DNA of 64,000 bases, from the NCBI RefSeq assembly GCF_937996225.1, contig NZ_CALKTC010000010.1, positions 6,110 through 70,109 on the forward strand, in the 5' to 3' direction. The translations under genes and the position numbers were made by a program. Positions 47,112 to 55,771 of this stretch are shown here, in pieces (positions within the stretch are counted from its first letter, which is position 1; each line of letters opens with the position of its first letter). A model generated the notes under the pieces. It saw only the letters and a list, made by a program, of their open reading frames with translations, was not told the DNA's origin and did no database searches. This stretch comes from an uncultured Campylobacter sp. Lineage in GTDB: Bacteria; Campylobacterota; Campylobacteria; Campylobacterales; Campylobacteraceae.

Positions 47112-49025
47112 CTAACCCCTCACAAACTCATCTACAAGCGCCGCGACCTGCTCTATGCCGATGCGCCAAAACTCGCTTTTATTGATATCAAAGCCGAATT
47201 TCGCCACTAGCTTTTGTGGCTCGTCGCTGCCGCCCGAGCTTAAAAACTCGGTGTAAATTTGAACGAAATTTTCGAGCCTGCCGCTCTTATACAGCCCGTA
47301 AAGCGCGAGCACCAAAAGCTGCGCGTAGGCGTAGGAGTAGCAGTAAAACGGCGAGTGGATGAAGTGCGGGATGTAGCTCCACCAACTTTTGTAATGATCC
47401 TGCAAGATCAGCTCGCCCGCAAACATCTTGCGCGACTCCTCCATCCAAAGCTCATTAATACGGTCTACGCTTAGCTCATCCGCGCTTGCATGCACGCGCC
47501 GCTCAAAGGTCGTAAATCCGATCTGGCGGTAAAGCGTCGCGAAGATATCTTCGATCTTTGCCGCAAGCATCGCTCTTAGCGCGGCCTTATCGCTTGCGGT
47601 CTGCGAGGGCGTATCCGTATCGCGCGCAGCAAGCTCGCACGAACCCGCAGAGTCTTGCGAAGCGGCGTGTTTTACGGCGTGCTCGCTTGGAATTTCACCG
47701 CCCTGAGCCTCTTGCGAAGCGTCGCGTTTAAAATTTTGCGAGCCGTCCGAGGCGGCGGTGCTTTTGAAATACGACAAGCCGTTTAAATTTGAAAAATTTT
47801 CGCGCATATAATCAAACACCAGCATCTCGCAGAAAACCGACGCAGTCTCCGCCGTCGTTAGCGGCGTAAAGGAGTTGAAATAGCCCACGCCGTAGCTTAG
47901 ATACTGATGTATCGCGTGCCCAAGCTCGTGCGCGAGAGTAAATACGTCGCGGCGCTTGCGCGTGAAATTTAAAAGCACGAAAGGGTGCGTATCGCGAGAG
48001 CCGGAATGCGAAAACGCGCCGCTTTGCTTATTTTGCGCAGGCATCGCGTCGATCCAGTTTTGCTCAAACGCGATCAGCGCGATCTGCTTAAATTTCGGAC
48101 TAAATTTTTCAAACGCCGCTAGCACGATCTGCTTAGCCTGCTCGAAGCTAAACTCGCTCTCATCGCCCCCAAGCGGCGCGTATCTGTCGTAATCATACAG
48201 CGCGTCGTAGCCTAAAATTTCGCGCTTTTTGGCGTAAAATTTGCCGACCAGACCGAAGCTTCGCTCCGCTTCTGCGATTAGCGCATCGACGCTTGCGATA
48301 TTTATCTGATTTTCCTCGTGCATCACCGCCTCGGCTTTATCGTAACCCCGCAGTTCGCAGCGAATTTTAAGATCGGTTTTGATCATATTGTAGATGTAGC
48401 CAAGCAGGTGGGAGTTTTGCTCTAGCACCGCACTTAGCGAAGCTGCGGCGTCCTTTCGCACCTCGCGATCGGAGCTATGAAGCAAGCTTAAAATTTCCTC
48501 CTCGCCAAGCTTTTGCCCGCGAAAATCAAAGCTCATCCGCGCCATGCTCTCGTCAAAAAGTCGCGAAAACGCCTCGCCGCTTACGGGTGAAGTTTTTAAA
48601 AGCACGCTTTCTTGCGGCAAGCTTAGCTGGTGAGCCCTGCGCCGTTTAAGCAAGCTCAAATAATATCTAAATCTCCCGCCCCCTGCGATAAACTCGTCCT
48701 GTTTTGCGGCGTCAAGCTCGTTAAACTCGAGCTCAAAAAAAAGCAGGCTCTGCGAAATGTCGTTGCAAGCCTGCTCCGTCTTGGCCTGCTGCGCCCCAAG
48801 GCTCGTATCTCGCGCAAAGCTAAGATGTGCAAAGCTCATTATCTTGCCGATCTGCTCGCTGATGCCCTCATAAAGCTCAAGCGCGCTTAAAAATTCCTCC
48901 GCGCCAAGAGCGTGCAGCTTATCTTTAAATTTAAGCTCAAAATCCCTAGCCTGCGCGGAGGCGCTATCTATCGCGCCGCTAAATTCCGCTTCGTTTGCAA
49001 ACAGCTCGCCTAAATTCCAATTCAT
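47112..49025 (-). CDS. pepF: Oligoendopeptidase F with low-complexity insertion
   Basis: An M3 zinc metallopeptidase that cuts short peptides in the cytoplasm. The HELGHAIHQYLS site is intact (His366 in this numbering), with the third ligand Glu in TTAETASVFCEML. ATG 49025 has AAGGAAAACG upstream; the longer frame adds 12 unconserved residues. Residues ~413-476 (47598-47789) are an unusual insertion rich in Ser, Ala, Gln and Asp (DASQEAQGGEIPSE), placed between DYMRENFS and AALRAMLAAKIEDIFATL, which are normally close together. Confidence 0.94.
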   Translation of the reverse strand: MNWNLGELFANEAEFSGAIDSASAQARDFELKFKDKLHALGAEEFLSALELYEGISEQIGKIMSFAHLSFARDTSLGAQQAKTEQACNDISQSLLFFELEFNELDAAKQDEFIAGGGRFRYYLSLLKRRRAHQLSLPQESVLLKTSPVSGEAFSRLFDESMARMSFDFRGQKLGEEEILSLLHSSDREVRKDAAASLSAVLEQNSHLLGYIYNMIKTDLKIRCELRGYDKAEAVMHEENQINIASVDALIAEAERSFGLVGKFYAKKREILGYDALYDYDRYAPLGGDESEFSFEQAKQIVLAAFEKFSPKFKQIALIAFEQNWIDAMPAQNKQSGAFSHSGSRDTHPFVLLNFTRKRRDVFTLAHELGHAIHQYLSYGVGYFNSFTPLTTAETASVFCEMLVFDYMRENFSNLNGLSYFKSTAASDGSQNFKRDASQEAQGGEIPSEHAVKHAASQDSAGSCELAARDTDTPSQTASDKAALRAMLAAKIEDIFATLYRQIGFTTFERRVHASADELSVDRINELWMEESRKMFAGELILQDHYKSWWSYIPHFIHSPFYCYSYAYAQLLVLALYGLYKSGRLENFVQIYTEFLSSGGSDEPQKLVAKFGFDINKSEFWRIGIEQVAALVDEFVRG

Positions 49026-49081
49026 CGTTTTCCTTTTAAAATTTTTGGATAATTTTATCAAAAAAGAATAAGTAAAATTTT

Positions 49082-49119
49082 AAAAACCGCAAATCCGCCG
49101 TACGGACGGAATTTGCGGT
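49082..49119 (-). terminator. Intrinsic terminator of sstT
   Basis: ACCGCAAATCCG on the plus strand (49086-49097) pairs with the mirror CGGAATTTGCGGT (49107-49119). On the minus strand a U-run follows (49086-49082). It is 16 bp beyond the sstT stop. Confidence 0.85.
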
Positions 49120-49134
49120 AAATTTTAAGGTGAG

Positions 49135-50394
49135 TTATTTTTGCATACTTTGCGACGCGATCGCCGTAAAAATCACGTCCGTGGAGCTATTGATCGCGGT
49201 TTCTACAGAGTCTTGGATTACGCCGATGATAAAGCCGATCGCGACTACCTGCATTGCGATGTCGTTTGAGATATTAAAGAGCGAGCACGCAAGTGGTATC
49301 AGCATCAATGAGCCGCCTGGCACGCCGCTAGCGCCGCACGCACCGACCGCCGAGACCACGCAAAGCAGTAGCGCCGTCCAAAAATCGGGACGCACGCCGA
49401 GCGTATGAGCCGCGGCAAGCGCCAAGATCGCGATTACCACCGCAGCGCCCGCCATATTTATCGTAGCTCCCAAAGGGATCGAGATCGAGCTTAGCTCGTC
49501 GCTGATACCGAGCTTTTTGCATAAATTTAAATTTACCGGGATATTCGCCGCCGAGCTGCGGGTGAAAAACGCCGTGAGGCCGCTTTCGCGCAGGCAGGTA
49601 AATACGAGCGGATACGGATTTTTCTTAATCACCGCAAAGACGATGAGCGGATTTACCACGAGGGCTACGAACGCCATCGCACCTACTAGCACGACTACGA
49701 TTCGTACGTATCCAAGCAGCGCGTCAACGCCGGTTTGATACACGGTAGAAGCTACTAGACCGAAAATTCCAAACGGCGCGAGCTGGATTACAAACTGCAC
49801 GATTTTGGTTACCGCTTCGCTCAGATCGGTAAAAATTTTCTTTGTTTCATTAGTACAAAATTTAAGCGCGACGCCAAGACCTATCGCCCAGGTTAAAATT
49901 CCTACGTAGTTTCCGTGCGCGATAGCGTTTAGCGGATTATCTACAACCTTAAAAAGAAGATCTTTTAGCACGATCCAAACGCTCGCAGGGACCGCATTTT
50001 CTGCCGCGCCGACATTACTTAGAGCAAGCTGCGTCGGAAATAAAAAGCTGGCTGCTACCCCCACGCACGAGGCTAAAAAGGTGCCTACGATATATAGAAC
50101 AACCACGCGTTTTAAGCCGCTTGCGCTACCGTATTGTTTATTTACGATCGAGCTCAAGATCAAGATAAAAACTAAAATCGGAGCTACCGCTTTAAGGGCG
50201 CCTACGAATAAATTTCCTAAAATTTCCGCAAAAGCTACTACATTTATTAAAAACGAAGTGTGCTCTGCCGCAATATCGCCTGCCGCTGAACGTGCGGCAA
50301 AGCCCAAAATAGCTCCTATTATCAAGCCTGTAACTATGCGCAGAACTAGATTTTTATCTTTGTAGCTAGCTACTAATTTTTGAATCGAACTCAT
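49135..50394 (-). CDS. sstT: Serine/threonine:Na+ symporter SstT
   Basis: A DAACS-family transporter in the inner membrane. It has the family's hairpin motifs: FFTRSSAANIPVNL (SSSAA-like) in HP1, GATINMAGAA in TM7, and GVPGGSLMLIPLA in HP2. Eight TM segments fit the hydrophobic pattern. Length of 419 aa is normal. Serine is a major carbon source for campylobacters, so this would fit the lifestyle. It is a single gene ending in a strong terminator. Confidence 0.93.
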   Translation of the reverse strand: MSSIQKLVASYKDKNLVLRIVTGLIIGAILGFAARSAAGDIAAEHTSFLINVVAFAEILGNLFVGALKAVAPILVFILILSSIVNKQYGSASGLKRVVVLYIVGTFLASCVGVAASFLFPTQLALSNVGAAENAVPASVWIVLKDLLFKVVDNPLNAIAHGNYVGILTWAIGLGVALKFCTNETKKIFTDLSEAVTKIVQFVIQLAPFGIFGLVASTVYQTGVDALLGYVRIVVVLVGAMAFVALVVNPLIVFAVIKKNPYPLVFTCLRESGLTAFFTRSSAANIPVNLNLCKKLGISDELSSISIPLGATINMAGAAVVIAILALAAAHTLGVRPDFWTALLLCVVSAVGACGASGVPGGSLMLIPLACSLFNISNDIAMQVVAIGFIIGVIQDSVETAINSSTDVIFTAIASQSMQK

Positions 50395-50538
50395 TTTTTA
50401 CCTTTCAATCAAAACGTCGTTTGAAATATATCGAAATTTTATTTAAGCGCATTTAAATTTGGGCGAAATTTTGTGATTTTTAGTTAATCTTAAAACCTCG
50501 TTAGATAAAATGACGCGAAATTTTAATTAGGAGCAGAT

Positions 50539-51738
50539 ATGTATCTATTTACCAGCGAGGTCGTAAGCCCCGGACATCCGGACAAGTGCGCCGATATCAT
50601 CGCAGACAGCATCGTAGATGAAATTTTAAAGCAGGATCCCAACGGACGCGTCGCAGCAGAGGTTTTCATCGCGGGCAAACACGTAGTAATCGGCGGCGAA
50701 GTAAACGCCAAGATCGATTTTACTCACGACGATTACCGCCACATCGTAAAGGGCGCACTTAGCGAGATCGGTTACAACGACAACCCCTACTTTACGCGCG
50801 CACAGTGCCTGCATCCGCAGGATCTGCAAGTAGACGTATTTTTAAACCAGCAAAGCCCCGACATCAACCAAGGCGTCGATCAAGAGGGCGGCGAGATCGG
50901 AGCTGGAGATCAGGGCATAATGTTCGGCTTCGCAAGCTGCGAGACGAAAAATTTTATGCCGGCTGCGATCACCTACGCAAGAGCGCTTTGCGATCACGTT
51001 TATGCCTACGCGAAATCCCATCCCAACGAGCTTGGCGTTGATATTAAAACGCAGGTTACGGTCGATTACGGCACGAAGAGCAATTTTGAGGAATGCAAGC
51101 CGCAAAGCATCCATACGATCGTGGTTTCCGCGCCATGCGTCGAGAGCATGAGTATCGAGCGCGTCCGAGATCTGATCGGAAATTTGATCGATTCGGCGGG
51201 GCTTCCGAAAGAGCTTTACGACAAAAGCAAGACTATCATCTACATCAACCCGACCGGCCGCTACGTAAATCACAGCTCGCTTCACGACAGCGGCCTAACG
51301 GGACGCAAACTGATCGTCGATAGCTTCGGCGGCTACAGCCCGATCGGCGGCGGCGCTCAAAGCAGCAAAGACTACACTAAGGTCGATCGCAGCGGGCTTT
51401 ATGCGGCGCGTTATATCGCCAAAAACATCGTCGCGGCGGGGCTTGCGAAAAAATGCATCGTCCAGCTCAGCTACGCAATCGGCGTCGCAAAGCCCGTCAG
51501 CGTCAGCGTCGATTGTATGGGGACGAATTTAGGCGCGGCGAGCGACGATGAGCTATCCGCTTTCGTGCTTGAAAAATTCCCGCTCACGCCGCGCTGGATT
51601 ATCGATAAATTCGGTCTTGATCGCCCAGGCAAAGGAAGCTTTCTCTACGCCGACGTCGCCGCGCGCGGACAGGTCGGAAACGACGAATATCCGTGGGAGC
51701 AGCTTGATGGCGTCGAGCTTTTTAAGGCTTTGAAATAA
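50539..51738 (+). CDS. metK: S-adenosylmethionine synthase
   Basis: MetK makes SAM from Met and ATP in the cytoplasm. SEVVSPGHPDKCAD holds the catalytic His and Asp, GAGDQGIMFGFA the nucleotide loop, and TGRKLIVDSFGGYSPIGGGA the epsilon-type variant of the phosphate loop. It is 399 aa. AGGAG lies nine bases before the ATG. Two hairpins follow downstream. It is transcribed alone. Confidence 0.97.
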   Translation: MYLFTSEVVSPGHPDKCADIIADSIVDEILKQDPNGRVAAEVFIAGKHVVIGGEVNAKIDFTHDDYRHIVKGALSEIGYNDNPYFTRAQCLHPQDLQVDVFLNQQSPDINQGVDQEGGEIGAGDQGIMFGFASCETKNFMPAAITYARALCDHVYAYAKSHPNELGVDIKTQVTVDYGTKSNFEECKPQSIHTIVVSAPCVESMSIERVRDLIGNLIDSAGLPKELYDKSKTIIYINPTGRYVNHSSLHDSGLTGRKLIVDSFGGYSPIGGGAQSSKDYTKVDRSGLYAARYIAKNIVAAGLAKKCIVQLSYAIGVAKPVSVSVDCMGTNLGAASDDELSAFVLEKFPLTPRWIIDKFGLDRPGKGSFLYADVAARGQVGNDEYPWEQLDGVELFKALK

Positions 51739-51781
51739 AATTTTACGCTTTGCAGTAGCGCCTTTTTAGCTTACGACATTC

Positions 51782-51807
51782 GCTAGGCTTGCAGCAGCGA
51801 GCCTAGC
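51782..51807 (+). repeat. Hairpin downstream of metK (first of two)
   Basis: GCTAGGCT (51782-51789) and AGCCTAGC (51800-51807) are a perfect 8-bp inverted repeat with a 10-nt loop. It precedes the U-tailed hairpin and may stabilise or process the transcript. Confidence 0.5.
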
Positions 51808-51815
51808 TCAATATT

Positions 51816-51845
51816 CTACGCGGCTTTTGCATGCCGCGTAGTTTT
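51816..51845 (+). terminator. Intrinsic terminator of metK
   Basis: CTACGCGGC (51816-51824) pairs perfectly with GCCGCGTAG (51833-51841) around an 8-nt loop, followed by TTTT (51842-51845). It lies ~80 bp past the metK stop. Confidence 0.8.
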
Positions 51846-52807
51846 ATCGCATCTCAAGAAATAGCGTTGCGGCAAAATTCTCCATCAAAATTCTAAGCCA
51901 TGAAATTTAAGAGTTCTAGCAGGTAGAATTGAATTTTAAAAATTTTAGGCGCAACTCGCACAAAATTTTAAAATTGACGCGGTGAAATTCCAAGGCTGAG
52001 CCCGTCTAGTTTAGTGATAAATTCCAGCCGAGGTGGGCTTTTAAAATTTGCACACAAGCTTTAAATCTGCAATCGCTTAAAATGAAATTTAACCTATAAA
52101 ATTTTTTCTAACGCGCTTTGTACTTAATCTCCGAAAGACAAAATTTTAAATTCTCCCTACTTGTGATGTTTAAGCGTGTAGATTTTAAAATTTTGCCATT
52201 TTATTTGAAGTTTGCCGCTTTTATTTAGCAAGAAAACCCCCGAAGCAAATTTCATTTAAAAGCGGCATTTGCAAGATAAAAGTGCTGAAATTTTAAAATA
52301 TGGAATTTATGAACGCTACTAATTTAAAATCTCAGATTGGCACGCTTCGCCAAAGCCCCTCCGCTAACTACACGAAATGAAAAAGCAAGATTAAATTCTC
52401 CCGCGCATGATGTCGCCCGCAAACGAGCACGGCGGAATATCAAGCTTAAATAACGCAAAAGATAAAAGAATAAAGCAAAAAGATAGGAGGCTTGGAGCTT
52501 GATAAAATTCTAGCCTTGTGCGGCGGCGACCGAGCGGCTTTTAAATTTGGCTTTAAACGCAGCGATGCGAATTCTGTGCCTTAATTTAAATGCTAAAGCA
52601 GCGATAAAATTTTATCGCCGCTTTCATAAATTAAAATTTTAAAGATACTCCGAGCTACGCAGCTGCAAATAAGCAAATCGCCTACATTTTAATCACCCGC
52701 GCCTCGCCTAAATCTCTTAAATTGCCGATCAAATTTAAGCCGCATACACCTTTATCTAGCGCTTAGTTTAGCCGCGCGGCATAAAAACGCAGCTAAAAAA
52801 TGAAGCG
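51846..52807. other. Long gene-free spacer
   Basis: About 960 bp between metK and the convergent TRAP gene. No frame has a ribosome site and plausible protein. AAATTT words recur throughout. No tRNA or IS is recognised. Confidence 0.5.
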
Positions 52808-53992
52808 CTATTTCGTTTGATTATCCTCATTTTTTGGTGCGGCAGTGCTTGCATTTATCTCGCTGGCTGCGCTATTTACGGGCTCAGGAACAGAGATTTT
52901 TTTCACCGAAGCGGTAAAATTCTGCTCGGCTTCAACGTCGCCCGTTTTTTCGATATATGTAAAATCGCCCATCTTCGTCCACGTTCTAGCTTTAGCTAAA
53001 AACGCCTTTTGGCTCTCCCAAATCTCTTTGAAGTCGGGATTTTTCTCGCTTTCTTCGGCTAAAATTTCATCCGTCGCCTTGCGAAGCGCACGCATAATTT
53101 CAGGCGAAAAAGAGCGAATCTGAACGTTTGGATATTTCTTTTTGATCTCGTCCCAAATTATTACGTTTTTATAAAACGTCTCGTTTTCTGCGTATTCGCG
53201 CGCCTTAGCGATCGAAGCCTCTAGGATATTTTGCAAGTCCTTAGGAAGCTTCTGCCAAGTTTGTAGATTTATCACGATCTGCTGCTCGCTAGCGGGTTCT
53301 TGCCATCCCGTATAATAGTAATTTGCGACCTTATGAAAGCCTAGAGGTATATCAAAGCTAGGACTTGCCCACTCAACCGCATCGATGGTGCCCATCTCTA
53401 GCGCCATATATAGCTCGCCTACCGGTATTGTAGCGACTGCGACGCCAAGGCGGCTCATAACCTCCCCGCCAAAGCTTGGAATTCTAAATTTAAGCCCTTT
53501 TAAATCATCTAACGTATTAATCTCTTTTTTAAACCAACCACCCATCTGCATGCCGCTATTTAGGATATTAAAGACCTTTAGATTGCTTTTAGCATAGAAT
53601 TTATCCGCTAGTTCCTTACCCCCGCCAAAGTAATACCAAGCGTGTTGCTCATCTTTCGTCATACCAAAAGGCACCGTCGTAAACAGCATATTCGCGCTAT
53701 TTTTGCCTTTATAATAGTAGCTCGCAGTATAGCCTAAATCGTATTGTCCGTTTTTGACCATATCATAGATCGCAAAAGGCGCTTTATGTTTGCTGGGCGT
53801 GTCGATGCTGATTTTCAGCCTACCATCAGACATACTATCTGCAAGATCTGCCATACGCTTGGCGACATCGCCTACGATAGGCATACTAAGCTCGTAAGTC
53901 TGAGCTAGCTTAAGGCGATAAACTTTCTTATCCGCGCCCCACAGCGACGTGGCTATAATCAAACTTAATCCGACAAGAATCAATTTTTTCAT
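52808..53992 (-). CDS. TRAP transporter solute-binding protein (DctP/TakP-like)
   Basis: A periplasmic receptor: signal peptide MKKLILVGLSLIIATSLWGA then a DctP fold. KFRIPSFGGEVMSRLGVAVATIPVGELYMALEMGTIDAVEW is the family's ligand stretch (R of the carboxylate site in FRIP), given here only in parts: FRIPSFGGEV and GELYMALEMGTIDAVEW. The region GFHKVANYYYTGWQEPAS is close to TakP-like 2-oxoacid receptors. A ~45-residue Ser/Ala/Asn-rich tail follows the normal end. No DctQ or DctM membrane genes lie beside it, so partners must be elsewhere. GGGAG precedes the ATG. Confidence 0.88.
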   Translation of the reverse strand: MKKLILVGLSLIIATSLWGADKKVYRLKLAQTYELSMPIVGDVAKRMADLADSMSDGRLKISIDTPSKHKAPFAIYDMVKNGQYDLGYTASYYYKGKNSANMLFTTVPFGMTKDEQHAWYYFGGGKELADKFYAKSNLKVFNILNSGMQMGGWFKKEINTLDDLKGLKFRIPSFGGEVMSRLGVAVATIPVGELYMALEMGTIDAVEWASPSFDIPLGFHKVANYYYTGWQEPASEQQIVINLQTWQKLPKDLQNILEASIAKAREYAENETFYKNVIIWDEIKKKYPNVQIRSFSPEIMRALRKATDEILAEESEKNPDFKEIWESQKAFLAKARTWTKMGDFTYIEKTGDVEAEQNFTASVKKISVPEPVNSAASEINASTAAPKNEDNQTK

Positions 53993-54113
53993 ATACTACT
54001 CCCAAAATGAAATGGTGCGAATTTTATATAAAATCATCTAAATTCACGCTTTTATAACTAGCTTTTAAGCGAAATTTTCGCACAATTGCAGCCAAATTCG
54101 ATAAGGAAAGGGC

Positions 54114-55460
54114 ATGCAAGAAAAACATTACGACGTAATCATCATAGGCGGCGGTATCACGGGCAGTGCACTAGCATATGTATTGGCAGAATTTAGCGGG
54201 ATCAAAAATATCGCTCTACTTGAAAAATACGAAGGGCTTGCGACGCTAAATTCTAAAGCCAGCGCAAACTCTCAGACGATTCATTGCGGCGACATCGAGA
54301 CCAACTACGACCTGCAAAAAGCAACCGAAGTCAAGCGCAAGGCGGATATGATCGTGAAATATTGCCAAAAGCACGGATATGAGAATAAATTTTTATTTCA
54401 GGGGCAGAAAATGGCTCTTGGCGTGGGCGAAAGCGAGGTAGAGCTAATTAAAGAGCGCTTTGAGAAATTTAAAGAGCTTTATCCGTATTTGCAGCTTTTC
54501 GACAAGGAAGAGCTCAAAAAAATCGAGCCCAAGCTAGTTTTTGACGGACGCGGCGAGGAGCGAGCGGAGGATATCGTAGCAATGGGCGTGCAATCGGGAG
54601 TTTACACGACGATCGATTACGGCGCGATGGCGAATTCCTTCGTGCAAAACGCTAAAAACGTGGAGGGTAAAACCTGCGATCTGTACCTAAACACCGAGGT
54701 ACAAAACATCACTAAAGTAGGCGATAAGTTCTATATCCGCACTGCAAATAGACTCTCGCTAAGCGCCGATTTCGTAGTCGTAGATGCAGGCGCTCACTCG
54801 CTGTGGCTAGCGCACAAAATGGGGCTTGGGCAGGATCTTAGCACGATTTGCATCGCGGGCAGCTTCTATCTAACCAAGCAAAAGCTTCTAAACGGCAAGG
54901 TTTACATGGTGCAAAACCCAAAGCTTCCATTTGCCGCGCTTCACGGCGATCCGGATTTACTCGCAGACGGCTGCACGAGATTTGGCCCTACCGCACTTAC
55001 ACTGCCGAAGCTTGAGCGCTACAAGGGCTGTCGTTCGGTGCCGGAATTTTTTCAGTCATTAAATTTTGACATGGACGTAGCCAAGGTTATTTGGCAAAAT
55101 TTTGGCGATAGCGAGGTAAGGGACTTCTTAATCCGCAATATAGGCTTTGAGATACCGATTTTAGGTAAAAAGCTTTTCATCAAAAATGCGCGCAAGATCA
55201 TACCTAGCATCCGCGAGGAGGATATTTACTACGCCAAGGGCTTTGGCGGCGTGCGCCCGCAAGTAATCTCACACTCGCAAAAAAAGCTGCTTTTAGGCGA
55301 AGCAAGAATAGGCGAAAATCCGGGGATTATCTTTAATATGACCCCAAGCCCCGGCGCTACGAGCTGCCTAGGTAACGCGCTTCGCGACGCAAAAAGTGCT
55401 TGCGAATATTTAGGAGCGAGCTTTGATGATGCAAAATTTGACGCGGAAATGATGCAATAA
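54114..55460 (+). CDS. mqo: Malate:quinone oxidoreductase (Mqo, FAD-dependent)
   Basis: A membrane-associated FAD enzyme passing electrons from malate to the quinone pool. YDVIIIGGGITGSALAYVLAE is the FAD Rossmann motif; ALLEKYEGLATLNSKASANSQ-type sequence and IHCGDIETNY match the epsilonproteobacterial Mqo I know from Helicobacter pylori. The end reads GIIFNMTPSPGATSCLGNA. Length is 448 aa. AAGGAAAGGGC precedes the ATG. L-2-hydroxyglutarate oxidase-like enzymes are the nearest alternative. Confidence 0.88.
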   Translation: MQEKHYDVIIIGGGITGSALAYVLAEFSGIKNIALLEKYEGLATLNSKASANSQTIHCGDIETNYDLQKATEVKRKADMIVKYCQKHGYENKFLFQGQKMALGVGESEVELIKERFEKFKELYPYLQLFDKEELKKIEPKLVFDGRGEERAEDIVAMGVQSGVYTTIDYGAMANSFVQNAKNVEGKTCDLYLNTEVQNITKVGDKFYIRTANRLSLSADFVVVDAGAHSLWLAHKMGLGQDLSTICIAGSFYLTKQKLLNGKVYMVQNPKLPFAALHGDPDLLADGCTRFGPTALTLPKLERYKGCRSVPEFFQSLNFDMDVAKVIWQNFGDSEVRDFLIRNIGFEIPILGKKLFIKNARKIIPSIREEDIYYAKGFGGVRPQVISHSQKKLLLGEARIGENPGIIFNMTPSPGATSCLGNALRDAKSACEYLGASFDDAKFDAEMMQ

Positions 55461-55771
55461 AGAGGAATTTTTAAATTTTGCTCGGGCAAAAATTTTAAAA
55501 TTTTACTTCGGCGAGGATTTTAAAATTTTGCTCGCGCTTCACATCTAGAGAGTTTTAAAATTTCATTCAAACGCGAATTTTTAGAATTTAACCTGCACTG
55601 CAAGCTATGAAATTTTAAAATTTCGCCGTGCCTTAGGAATTCTAAAATTCTCTCGAGCCATAAAATTTTAAAATTCCTTCGTCTAACGAATTTTAAAATT
55701 TAGAAATTTCAAAATTTTGCGTAAAATTTCGCCTAATGCGGCGATAAAATTTTAAATTTAAAGGAGAAAAG
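55461..55771. repeat. Array of TTTTAAAA palindromes upstream of pyk
   Basis: Exact TTTTAAAA cores start at 55493, 55518, 55553, 55613, 55666 and 55691, most inside the longer palindrome AATTTTAAAATT. Degenerate copies lie between them near 55575 and 55640. No gene is supported. The pyk ribosome site (AAAGGAG) is at the right end. Confidence 0.65.

Noticed and set aside
51846..52807. tRNA or small RNA gene in the metK downstream spacer
   Set aside because: No cloverleaf-like arrangement or T-loop consensus was found by eye.
55493..55698. CRISPR array upstream of pyk
   Set aside because: The repeated core is only 8-12 bp, steps are uneven and there are no cas genes.
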